Positions 1 to 6,219 of a stretch of 19,028 nt of DNA are shown piece after piece (within the stretch, counting starts at the first letter, position 1; each line of letters begins with the position of its first letter). The position numbers were made by a program, and so were the translations under genes. This DNA comes from Ruminococcaceae bacterium UBA2806 (GTDB taxonomy: Bacteria > Bacillota > Clostridia > Oscillospirales > Acutalibacteraceae), in NCBI GenBank assembly GCA_002351795.1, contig DEHG01000090.1, forward strand, positions 1 to 19,028. The letters run 5' to 3'. The notes beneath the pieces are model-generated. The model had not been told where the DNA came from, searched no databases, and saw nothing but the letters and a program-made list of their open reading frames with translations.

Positions 1-462
1 ATTCGTGAGGGCGACCCGCTTGAAATATATACAAACAACGGCGGAGAGGTGATATTCAAAAAATATTCTCCTCTCGGAGAAATGACAACCTTTGCAGAAC
101 AATATGCCGAAGTCCTTAACCGCATAAGCAAAGCACCTGTTATTATTACCGACAGAGATCAGGTAGTCGCTGTATCAGGAATTTCCAAAAAAGAATATAA
201 CCGCCGTCCCGTATCAGATTCACTCGATCAGCTTATGGAACAAAGAACGTCTTATACCGCAAACAAAAACAATATCGGTCGCTTTACAGCTATTCAGGGA
301 GTTGACCGTCCTGCAACAGTAGCCTACCCTATCCTTTCATCCGGAGATATCACCGGCTCTGTCGTTCTTCTGTCCGGCGATACAACGGCACTTCCTACCG
401 ATACGGACTGTAAACTCGCTCAGGCTGCCGCAGCCTTCCTCGGCAAACAAAATGAAGACTGA
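1..462 (+). CDS. spoVT: Stage V sporulation protein T, 5'-truncated by the window edge
   Basis: SpoVT is a forespore transcription regulator that tunes sigma-G-dependent genes; it joins an N-terminal AbrB-type swapped-hairpin DNA-binding domain to a C-terminal GAF domain. The frame is open from base 1. It begins with IREGDPLEIYTNNGGEVIFK, which matches the second half of the AbrB domain of Bacillus SpoVT from about residue 28, so roughly 27 residues lie upstream of the window. The GAF part follows (about residues 25-150 of the visible piece), with the family phrases IITDRDQVVAVSGISKKEY and a C-terminal QAAAAFLGKQ like the AAGFLARQ end of the Bacillus protein. The stop is TGA at 460-462. A strong inverted repeat 120 bases downstream should end transcription. 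The first in-frame start codon visible (GTG at 49) lies inside the conserved domain and is not the true start. Confidence 0.93.
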   Translation: MREGDPLEIYTNNGGEVIFKKYSPLGEMTTFAEQYAEVLNRISKAPVIITDRDQVVAVSGISKKEYNRRPVSDSLDQLMEQRTSYTANKNNIGRFTAIQGVDRPATVAYPILSSGDITGSVVLLSGDTTALPTDTDCKLAQAAAAFLGKQNED

Positions 463-580
463 CACATTTTTACTGAACTGACAAAGCGATGAATGATACT
501 ATATTGCTATTGCTGCGTTCCTCAGGATTACAGGAGAAAAATAATTTTTGTGACTCTTTCAATCCTGCTTTCTTTCAGAT

Positions 581-640
581 AAAACAGGGAAACCGCAAAA
601 GAAGCTCTGTCCCCCCTCTTACGGTTTCCCTGTTTTCTTC
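581..640. terminator. Bidirectional terminator between spoVT and the glycosylase operon
   Basis: Perfect 15-bp arms AAAACAGGGAAACCG (581-595) and CGGTTTCCCTGTTTT (622-636) enclose a 26-base loop. The A-rich left flank and T-rich right flank make it work in both directions. It lies between two convergent genes. The remaining gap (463-580) shows only a weak 7-bp dyad (523-529 with 561-567). Confidence 0.8.
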
Positions 641-666
641 ATATCTGCAGCAAATAATAATTCAGC

Positions 667-1488
667 TTACTTTGAATTTCTTGTATAATGGAAAATATAC
701 TGCTGCGCTATCCCGGCAGTATGCCCCAGCATTTCGGGTGTTATTCCCGCAAATTCATCCTTCAATGCTTTTTTCATCCAGACGTCTATCGGAAATGCCT
801 CCATCCTGTGAAGTCCGTACAGCAATGTACATTCTGCGACCTTTGCCCCGACTCCCGTTATTGTCATAAGCTCTTTTCGTGCGTCCTCTATGGGGGCTGT
901 TTTAAGCTTTTCAAGATCTACACTGCCCTCGGCGCATTTTCTTGCGGCATCTATTATATATCTTGCCCGAAAGCCTGCCCTCAGCGGCGCAAGATCATCA
1001 GGCTCCAGCTTTGAAAGTCTTTCGGCTGCCGGAAAGCTGAAACCGTTTCCAGTATCCTCACCAAATCCTTCGCACAAACGGGATACTATCCCCTGTATGC
1101 GTGGGATATTATTATTCTGTGAAATAATAAAGGAACAAAGCGCTTCCCACGGCTCCTGATATAATATGCGTATGCCGTTAAGCTTTGCGGCAGCCTTATC
1201 AAGCAGCGGGCAAAGTCTGACCATTTCCTGACGAAGATCTTCATAATCCGTATCAAGGTCAAAATATTCCCGCCAAAGCTCTTCAATGCTCTGCTCATCA
1301 GCACCCTCAAGCACAACGATATCTCCGTCACGGTATAAACGGATATATCTGCCCCTTACAACTGCACTGTATACTCCGTCATCGTCCGCCGTCCAGCGGA
1401 AGCACTGACCGCATTCAAATGTATTCACAAGATCAAACTGTACGGGTGCAAACAATTCTGCGCCCCTTTTTGTTATCTGATATTCCAT
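667..1488 (-). CDS. ogg: 8-oxoguanine DNA glycosylase, OGG1 type
   Basis: Base-excision repair enzyme that removes 8-oxoguanine and nicks the DNA as a beta-lyase. The 273-residue protein has the OGG1 layout: an OGG_N-like domain (about 1-110, with the phrase FECGQCFRW), then the helical HhH-GPD domain. The SQNNNIPRIQGIV segment (123-135) matches the NNN-binding segment of OGG1. The hairpin TGVGAKVAECTLLYGL carries the expected catalytic Lys216, and PIDVW carries the catalytic Asp235. The ATG at 1488 is preceded by AGAGAGGAAAATAAA, whose ribosome binding site lies within the last codons of the upstream protease gene. It is the last gene of a three-gene minus-strand operon; only one base separates it from the protease gene. 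The pairing with sporulation-type genes suggests co-expression, but that is inference. Confidence 0.92.
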   Translation of the reverse strand: MEYQITKRGAELFAPVQFDLVNTFECGQCFRWTADDDGVYSAVVRGRYIRLYRDGDIVVLEGADEQSIEELWREYFDLDTDYEDLRQEMVRLCPLLDKAAAKLNGIRILYQEPWEALCSFIISQNNNIPRIQGIVSRLCEGFGEDTGNGFSFPAAERLSKLEPDDLAPLRAGFRARYIIDAARKCAEGSVDLEKLKTAPIEDARKELMTITGVGAKVAECTLLYGLHRMEAFPIDVWMKKALKDEFAGITPEMLGHTAGIAQQYIFHYTRNSK

Positions 1489-1489
1489 T

Positions 1490-2095
1490 TTATTTTCCTC
1501 TCTTTTTACAGTCTTTTATAATGATCTGCGCCGCAAGATAAATTGCCGCCAGCAGCACGGAGAAATTATACCCCGTTTTCAGCAATACAAGAAATCCGAA
1601 GGCTGTCAGCGGTATAAGTGTCAGCACCGATATGATATCCGCAGCAAGCAGCGCCTTTTCAATGTTCAGATATCTGCATAGTATCAGAGAAAGCGCCTGT
1701 CCCCCGTCAAGGCTTCCGATCGGCAGGGCATTGAAAAGGGCAAGGGTCAGATCTGCGCTAACAAGCTTTGACGCCGTATCTCCCGGAATAAACAAACATA
1801 TTCCCGCTGTCAGAAGATTCGCTGTCACTCCCGCTGATATCACTGCAAGCTCCTGAGCGAAGGAAAGCAATGTCTTTGACCTGTCTATTATTGCAAAATC
1901 AAATAATCTCAGTCTTATCCTTTCCGGTCTTATCCCGAATAACCTCATGACCGCAAGATGTCCTGATTCATGTATAATCACTGACAGAAAACATACAGTA
2001 ACAGAAAGGCTGCTGTCATACAGGATCACTGCCGTCATTACCGCCGCCAGAGGAAAGCTTATCTCCCATATCAGGCTGCCTGTTTTTATCTTCAT
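1490..2095 (-). CDS. SpoIVFB-like site-2 metalloprotease (peptidase M50)
   Basis: Intramembrane zinc metalloprotease of the M50 family, whose Bacillus relative SpoIVFB processes pro-sigma-K in the mother cell. The 201-residue protein is mostly hydrophobic, with several membrane segments. HESGH at residues 42-46 gives the two zinc histidines and the catalytic glutamate. NALPIGSLDGGQA at about 122-134 gives the second conserved motif with the zinc-binding Asp130. It is shorter than SpoIVFB (about 290 residues) because there is no C-terminal CBS domain. Its ATG overlaps the upstream stop codon as ATGA (2092-2095) with no good ribosome binding site, so translation is probably coupled to the upstream gene. 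A role in sigma-factor processing is plausible but not shown; other M50 proteases of this size have unknown substrates. Confidence 0.85.
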   Translation of the reverse strand: MKIKTGSLIWEISFPLAAVMTAVILYDSSLSVTVCFLSVIIHESGHLAVMRLFGIRPERIRLRLFDFAIIDRSKTLLSFAQELAVISAGVTANLLTAGICLFIPGDTASKLVSADLTLALFNALPIGSLDGGQALSLILCRYLNIEKALLAADIISVLTLIPLTAFGFLVLLKTGYNFSVLLAAIYLAAQIIIKDCKKRGK

Positions 2096-2463
2096 TCTGC
2101 GCTGCTTTCAGGCTGTGAGCTTTTTTCTATTTTGCTTTTTTCTGTTTTGCTTTCTTCTTTTTTGCTGACAGGCAGGGAGCTTTCTGTTATGATACTTGTT
2201 TCCTTTATCTCGGCATTGTCTTTAAAAGGCAGCGGCGGCTGTTCACTTCCTGTAAATATACTGTTATTATAATGATCGTAAAACAAAGTGCCTATCTGTG
2301 CGTGGACACTTCCTCCTATCCATCTTATCACCGCAGCGGCAGCTATGCAGAGTATGCATATCACTACCCTTATCACCGTAAGCAGCAGACCGCTGCTTTC
2401 TTTTTTTACGTTTTTTTCCTGCACCGATTCCTCCTGCACTTCATTTTCAAATTCGTCCATCAT
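2092..2463 (-). CDS. Small single-pass membrane protein, possibly a cut-down SpoIVFA-like partner
   Basis: A 123-residue protein with an acidic cytosolic start (about 1-24), one membrane segment (about 25-50), a short segment HAQIGTLFYDHYNNSIFTGS, and a Ser/Glu/Lys-rich tail of low complexity. It has no catalytic motif. It is the first gene of the operon with the M50 protease and the glycosylase, and overlaps the protease gene by four bases. In many spore formers the gene just before spoIVFB is spoIVFA, which encodes a membrane anchor with an M23-like domain. This protein has the same position and N-terminal layout but no M23 domain. That relationship is inferred from context and topology, not clear sequence identity. 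The start could be either of two adjacent ATG codons (2463 or 2460). Confidence 0.75.
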   Translation of the reverse strand: MMDEFENEVQEESVQEKNVKKESSGLLLTVIRVVICILCIAAAAVIRWIGGSVHAQIGTLFYDHYNNSIFTGSEQPPLPFKDNAEIKETSIITESSLPVSKKEESKTEKSKIEKSSQPESSAE

Positions 2464-2536
2464 ATCATCCCCGCTTCTCAGAATATGTTTTTAGTAATAA
2501 TATGAAGGAGTTTTATAAATTATTATAAGTGCAGTG

Positions 2537-2585
2537 TAGTGGTTAGTGGATAGTGGGTAGTAATTAGTGATTAGTGGTCAGTGTG
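2537..2585 (+). repeat. Heptanucleotide tandem repeat, TAGTGGN x7
   Basis: Seven units in exact 7-base register: TAGTGGT, TAGTGGA, TAGTGGG, TAGTAAT, TAGTGAT, TAGTGGT, CAGTGTG. It lies upstream of the small membrane protein operon, in the 354-base non-coding stretch 2464-2817. There is no coding frame or known binding site. Confidence 0.85.
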
Positions 2586-2607
2586 CAATGATCACTAAAT
2601 ATCCGAA

Positions 2608-2665
2608 CTGACACAAAGCCTGTCAGAATGACATTATTAAAGCTTTTGTCACACCAGGATGTGAC
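2608..2665. repeat. Cluster of short dyads
   Basis: Two small inverted repeats sit side by side: CTGACA (2608-2613) with TGTCAG (2621-2626), and GTCACA (2648-2653) with TGTGAC (2660-2665). Neither is followed by a T-run on either strand, so they are not obvious terminators. Function unknown. Confidence 0.4.
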
Positions 2666-2690
2666 ATCGATGTTATATAGCCATATGAGT

Positions 2691-2785
2691 AGTGTAGGGT
2701 TGTGTAGGGTTTACATAAACCCCCATAGAAAATTTAAGAAATAATCTTATAAAAAGTTATGTTTGACTATACACAACCCTACACT
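2691..2785. repeat. 95-bp element bounded by 16-bp perfect inverted repeats
   Basis: AGTGTAGGGTTGTGTA (2691-2706) and TACACAACCCTACACT (2770-2785) are perfect inverted repeats around a 63-base AT-rich core. The left end contains two copies of TGTAGGGTT (2693-2701, 2703-2711). A small hairpin GGGTTT-ACAT-AAACCC occupies 2707-2722. It has no coding capacity. It could be a miniature transposable or repeat element, or a large RNA hairpin; no flanking target-site duplication is evident by eye. Confidence 0.55.
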
Positions 2786-2787
2786 TG

Positions 2788-2808
2788 GCTTTGAGCTTTG
2801 AGCTTTAT
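2788..2808 (+). repeat. Second heptanucleotide tract, GCTTTGA x2.5
   Basis: Units GCTTTGA (2788-2794), GCTTTGA (2795-2801) and partial GCTTTAT (2802-2808). It starts three bases after the inverted-repeat element and ends ten bases before the stop codon of the minus-strand gene at 2818. Confidence 0.65.
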
Positions 2809-2817
2809 TCTCAGAAT

Positions 2818-3444
2818 TTATGCGAGAAAAAACAACACTGCCGCTGCGATAAGACCGACAGCCCCTGTTGAGATCAGTACTATCATCAGTATTTTCAGAA
2901 GTTTCAGCTTATCATTATTCCGTCCTTCAGCTGTGGATCCGCTCGGAACAATAGGCGTTCTTTTGGTTATGGAAATATCTCTGCCTATTTCTTTATTGAC
3001 CTCGGAGATATCCTTTTCCTGCCGTATCTCACCTTCAAGCCCGAAATGCTCCTTCATTAGCTTAGCTGTATCGGAATAAATAATATCGTTTATCCCCGCT
3101 TTATCCGGCAGAACAAATATCATCTGGCTGCCGCTGATAAGATAATAAAATGTACATTCATCCTTTGAAACGCATCTGATATCCGCACTCTTTTTATTAT
3201 CCTTTGGACGCAGTATCCCTGCAAGCGTTTTTTCGGTACTTTGTCCGCTTCCATCAATTCCGCCGATAATTACTATAAGCTTCCTGCGTTTCAGCACAGC
3301 GGACAGCTTCTGAGCAAGCTCCTGCGGATCAGATGCCGCTGCGGCACCTGAAAGCGTTATCCCGTATGGCTCAAACAGCTTTTCAGCATCCCGCTGCATC
3401 ACTGCCGTTTTTCCCGCACGATAGAATATAATTTCAAACTTCAT
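2818..3444 (-). CDS. Tail-anchored protein with a degenerate MoaB/CinA-like domain
   Basis: A 208-residue protein of unrecognised function. Residues 1-135 have the alternating strand/helix pattern of the MoaB/MogA/CinA (MoCF) fold. LIVIIGGIDGSGQSTEKTL (about 56-74) sits where MoCF proteins have their GGTG/GGLG loop. SGSQMIFVLPDKAGINDII (about 104-122) sits where they have the LPGxP segment. Both motifs are altered, so molybdopterin binding is doubtful. A charged linker (about 140-180) leads to one C-terminal membrane helix (about 184-207), which would leave the domain in the cytosol. The ribosome binding site GGAG stands before the ATG at 3444. It follows the sortase gene by 73 bases, across a hairpin. 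The sortase N-terminus seems to carry the same fold, suggesting the two proteins work together at the membrane. Confidence 0.7.
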   Translation of the reverse strand: MKFEIIFYRAGKTAVMQRDAEKLFEPYGITLSGAAAASDPQELAQKLSAVLKRRKLIVIIGGIDGSGQSTEKTLAGILRPKDNKKSADIRCVSKDECTFYYLISGSQMIFVLPDKAGINDIIYSDTAKLMKEHFGLEGEIRQEKDISEVNKEIGRDISITKRTPIVPSGSTAEGRNNDKLKLLKILMIVLISTGAVGLIAAAVLFFLA

Positions 3445-3482
3445 TTCTTTTCTCCATTTTTCGTCAATTCTATAATATTATT

Positions 3483-3509
3483 GGGGAGCTAAGCCGGACT
3501 TAACTCCCC
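3483..3509 (-). terminator. Hairpin after the sortase gene
   Basis: 11-bp arms GGGGAGCTAAG (3483-3493) and CTTAACTCCCC (3499-3509) around a 5-base loop. The one mismatch on the plus strand becomes a G-U pair in minus-strand RNA, which supports function in the direction of the flanking genes. There is no clear U-run after it (AATAATATTATAG follows), so it may attenuate rather than stop transcription into the downstream gene. Confidence 0.5.
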
Positions 3510-3517
3510 ATAATTTA

Positions 3518-6088
3518 TTATTCGCCTGACATACTTGTTTGTTCCGGATTCTCGGAAGGTTCCTCGGGAACAGACGGCTCAACATAAGGCTCGCTTGATT
3601 CATGCTCGCTTGAAACAGGCTCGCTCGAAACAGGCTCGCTAACAGGTTCGCTCGAAACAGGCTCAGACGGCTTGTGAGAAGTCTCTGCATCTATCTGTGA
3701 CGCTGTCTTTACGCTGTCCATCTTATTCTTTGCGGTTGCTACATAGCTGTTGATCTGGGTAGTATCGGTTGCTTTGTCTATAAGACTGTCATATTCCTTG
3801 ATTATACCCTCGATCTCCTGCTGCTGCGCCCACTTATAATTATTGCGGTTCACATAATTTTTAATGCTTGATTTAGCATTCGATTTAGCTTCCTTGAGCT
3901 CCTCAGCCTTTCTTGATTCTTCATCCTTTGACATCTGAGCCTTGATGGATTCCTCTCTCTGCTTCTGCTTTGAAAGCTCGGCTGATTCTTCCTTCTTGAT
4001 CTCTTCGTCAGTCTTTATCTTTGCAAGACCCTTGATGGCTTCTTCCTTAGCCTTATCTACATCCTCAATAGTCATCTGCTCATCAATAAGCTTGAAGTAA
4101 TCCTCCATAGCTTCATCTATCATAGCCTTCTGAGTTGTACGATAATGCTTGCCTGCAACTGAATTCTGAACATCTCTCTTTGCAGCTTCTTTTCTTTCCT
4201 TCAGTTCATTTTCCGTTGCCTGCTTATTACTCTGCTCCTTCTCGGCGTTCAGGTCGTCAATTGTCTTGACCTTGCGTATATCATCAAGAGCCTTATTGAA
4301 TATCTCTTTGATCTCTGTACGGCTCTTTGCACCGTCCATAATCTTTGTGTAATCCTCGATAAGCTTATCGACCTGCTTTTTCTCGTTTTTGCCGTAATTG
4401 TTTCTGGAAACATAATCTTTAAGATCTCTGATAGCTGCGTCCTTGCTGTCCTTGAGATCTGCAAGAAGCTTTTCATCATCCTTTTCGGACCAGTCGGTCT
4501 TTTTGCCGTCATACCAGGTGATCTTGTTCTTGTTATAAGCCTCCTGGAATGTTCCGACATCGGGCTTCTGACCGCCGTAGGTATTGTACCATATATCGGG
4601 ATACAGAGTATCGGGATTCTCCTTTGCGCCCTTTGTATCTACCTTGCTTGACTCACCGTCTCTTACCTTTCTTGCAACTACAACAAAACGGAACTGCGAG
4701 AAATCATAGGTACAGGTCGAGAGCGTTACAAGCGTATCATTTTCATTTGCAGTTACAGGCGTATCAATAATTGAACGTTCACGTATCTGATAAATGAAGT
4801 TGAGGAAATCATAATCGTTCTCAAAATCGCCTCTGAGATAGTTGAAGAATTCACCCTGGCTTTCAAGGGTATTTGTCTTCATAACGGAAATGATCTTCCA
4901 TTCGCTCTTTTCATAGATAGTATTGAAGGTGAATGTAGGATTCTTTTTATAGAAACCGAGATCCTCGAAATATTTGAGAGTACCGAACATTCTTCCGTCT
5001 CTCATATTATGACCGTGAAGAATGAGGTTCTGTGAATCGAGCTTGCTTCTGTAATCAAGGAAAACTGTACCGTATGAATCGTCTCTCTTATAGAAATCCC
5101 TGTAGAGATAATACTCATGATCTGCTTCCTTAGGTGCCTGACATACAACATAATCTATCATTGTATTGGGAACCTTTACCCAGCCTATTGTATCTTCGTT
5201 TTCCTTTACAAGCTTGCTGAAATCGACAAGAGTACCCTGTGAACCGTCTATCGGCTTTTTGGTGATCTTTTCACCGGTCTTTTCATCTATCTCATCCTCG
5301 ACAACAAGCATCTTTCTTATTTCCTGATTCTGGTTGTCGTTAATGGCAGGCTTGACTACAAGGAGATTCACAAGCATGACTGATGAAACTATGAACGTAC
5401 AGATGGCAAGCATCAGCACGACCTTTCTGATAACATCAAAAGGTGAATCCCCGCTGCAGGGAATAAATCTTTTCCAAAACTTCGGCTTTGCCTTCGGTCT
5501 GAGCAGGCTTTTGCATACGCTGTAAAGTATCGTATTGAAATCCTCGCCAGCTGTCTTTTCTTCCGGAAGAAAAACAACAAGTATCTGATTGCATACTGTT
5601 GTATAAGCGGTAATGGTTTTATCTTCCTTTTCATCTTCCTCATTTTCATCAGTATGATGCTGCTTTTTCGGCTGACCAAGAACAACGACATTTTCCTCTA
5701 CCGAGCCGTCATCTACTTTCAGTGTCGGCATTACCGGAGTTATCTTATCGTTTCTGTGTCTTTCGTCTATCATCGAATCAAGGTCTATGACAGGGGCTTC
5801 GATCTTTTTGATCTTACCTTCTATTCCAAGCTCCCTGAAGCCTTCCATAGCCTTTTCCTGATCGTTTTTCCTGAATGCATCTGCTACAACTACCAAATGG
5901 ATCTTTTCACTGCCGCCGGCGCTTTCTTCCAACGCATCCGTAAAGCTTTCCTGTGTAAGATTGATCTCTGTCTTATAAATGATATTGATATCAATATCAC
6001 CAAGCATTTTTACGGTATCCTCAAAATCCATTTCTGAGGTCTTAGCAAAGGATTTTCCGTTTCGTGGAAAATACAATTCGGAATTCAT
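3518..6088 (-). CDS. Giant class B-type sortase with cytosolic MoaB/CinA-like domain and helical C-terminal repeats
   Basis: Membrane transpeptidase expected to cut a sorting signal and attach proteins to the cell surface. The start is ATG 6088, because AGGAGTG (6101-6095) stands eight bases before it; a GTG at 6097 lies inside that binding site. The product is 856 residues; residue numbers here count from that GTG, so subtract 3. Residues 1-200 are cytosolic and resemble a degenerate MoCF fold (VVFLPEEKTAGED at 174-186). One membrane helix spans about 226-247. The sortase domain (about 290-480) has catalytic His363 in LILHGHNMRDGRMFGTLKYF, Cys462 in TLSTC and probable Arg470 in FSQFRFVVVA. 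It is followed by three helical repeats of about 65 residues (549-610, 636-696, 735-800) and a Ser-Glu-Pro-Val tail. Typical class B sortases have about 230-250 residues. No sorting-signal substrate is visible in the window. Confidence 0.9.
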   Translation of the reverse strand: MNSELYFPRNGKSFAKTSEMDFEDTVKMLGDIDINIIYKTEINLTQESFTDALEESAGGSEKIHLVVVADAFRKNDQEKAMEGFRELGIEGKIKKIEAPVIDLDSMIDERHRNDKITPVMPTLKVDDGSVEENVVVLGQPKKQHHTDENEEDEKEDKTITAYTTVCNQILVVFLPEEKTAGEDFNTILYSVCKSLLRPKAKPKFWKRFIPCSGDSPFDVIRKVVLMLAICTFIVSSVMLVNLLVVKPAINDNQNQEIRKMLVVEDEIDEKTGEKITKKPIDGSQGTLVDFSKLVKENEDTIGWVKVPNTMIDYVVCQAPKEADHEYYLYRDFYKRDDSYGTVFLDYRSKLDSQNLILHGHNMRDGRMFGTLKYFEDLGFYKKNPTFTFNTIYEKSEWKIISVMKTNTLESQGEFFNYLRGDFENDYDFLNFIYQIRERSIIDTPVTANENDTLVTLSTCTYDFSQFRFVVVARKVRDGESSKVDTKGAKENPDTLYPDIWYNTYGGQKPDVGTFQEAYNKNKITWYDGKKTDWSEKDDEKLLADLKDSKDAAIRDLKDYVSRNNYGKNEKKQVDKLIEDYTKIMDGAKSRTEIKEIFNKALDDIRKVKTIDDLNAEKEQSNKQATENELKERKEAAKRDVQNSVAGKHYRTTQKAMIDEAMEDYFKLIDEQMTIEDVDKAKEEAIKGLAKIKTDEEIKKEESAELSKQKQREESIKAQMSKDEESRKAEELKEAKSNAKSSIKNYVNRNNYKWAQQQEIEGIIKEYDSLIDKATDTTQINSYVATAKNKMDSVKTASQIDAETSHKPSEPVSSEPVSEPVSSEPVSSEHESSEPYVEPSVPEEPSENPEQTSMSGE
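3593..3673 (-). repeat. In-frame DNA repeat encoding (S)SEPV units
   Basis: Near-identical 12- and 15-base units (plus-strand core GGCTCGCTCGAAACA) encode the SEPVSSEPVSEPVSSEPV tail of the sortase. The unit lengths are multiples of three, so copy-number change would lengthen or shorten the tail without a frameshift. Confidence 0.75.
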
Positions 6089-6094
6089 GCTTAT

Positions 6095-6101
6095 CACTCC
6101 T
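6095..6101 (-). promoter_or_regulatory. Ribosome binding site that sets the sortase start
   Basis: Minus-strand AGGAGTG, eight bases upstream of ATG 6088 counting from AGGAG. It rules out the GTG at 6097, which is part of the site itself. Confidence 0.75.
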
Positions 6102-6137
6102 GTATTATTTTAAGATTTTTTACCGGTTTCCTACTAT

Positions 6138-6164
6138 GGAAATGATCTATTATGCATCATTTCC
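6138..6164. promoter_or_regulatory. 9-bp dyad between thiI and the sortase gene
   Basis: GGAAATGAT (6138-6146) and ATCATTTCC (6156-6164) are perfect inverted repeats with a 9-base loop containing CATAAT on the minus strand. There is no T-run after it. It could be an operator for the sortase gene or a weak thiI terminator. Confidence 0.35.
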
Positions 6165-6219
6165 CGAATATCTGTTTTCACAGTCTGATCTGATAAAAAT
6201 AACAGTACTAAAAACGGGG

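Noticed and set aside
489..869. Plus-strand open frame running across the spoVT terminator
   Set aside because: It crosses a strong terminator and reads antisense into the glycosylase gene, with no recognisable protein.
2537..2585. Possible CRISPR-like repeat
   Set aside because: The units are only 7 bases and contiguous, with no spacers and no cas genes.
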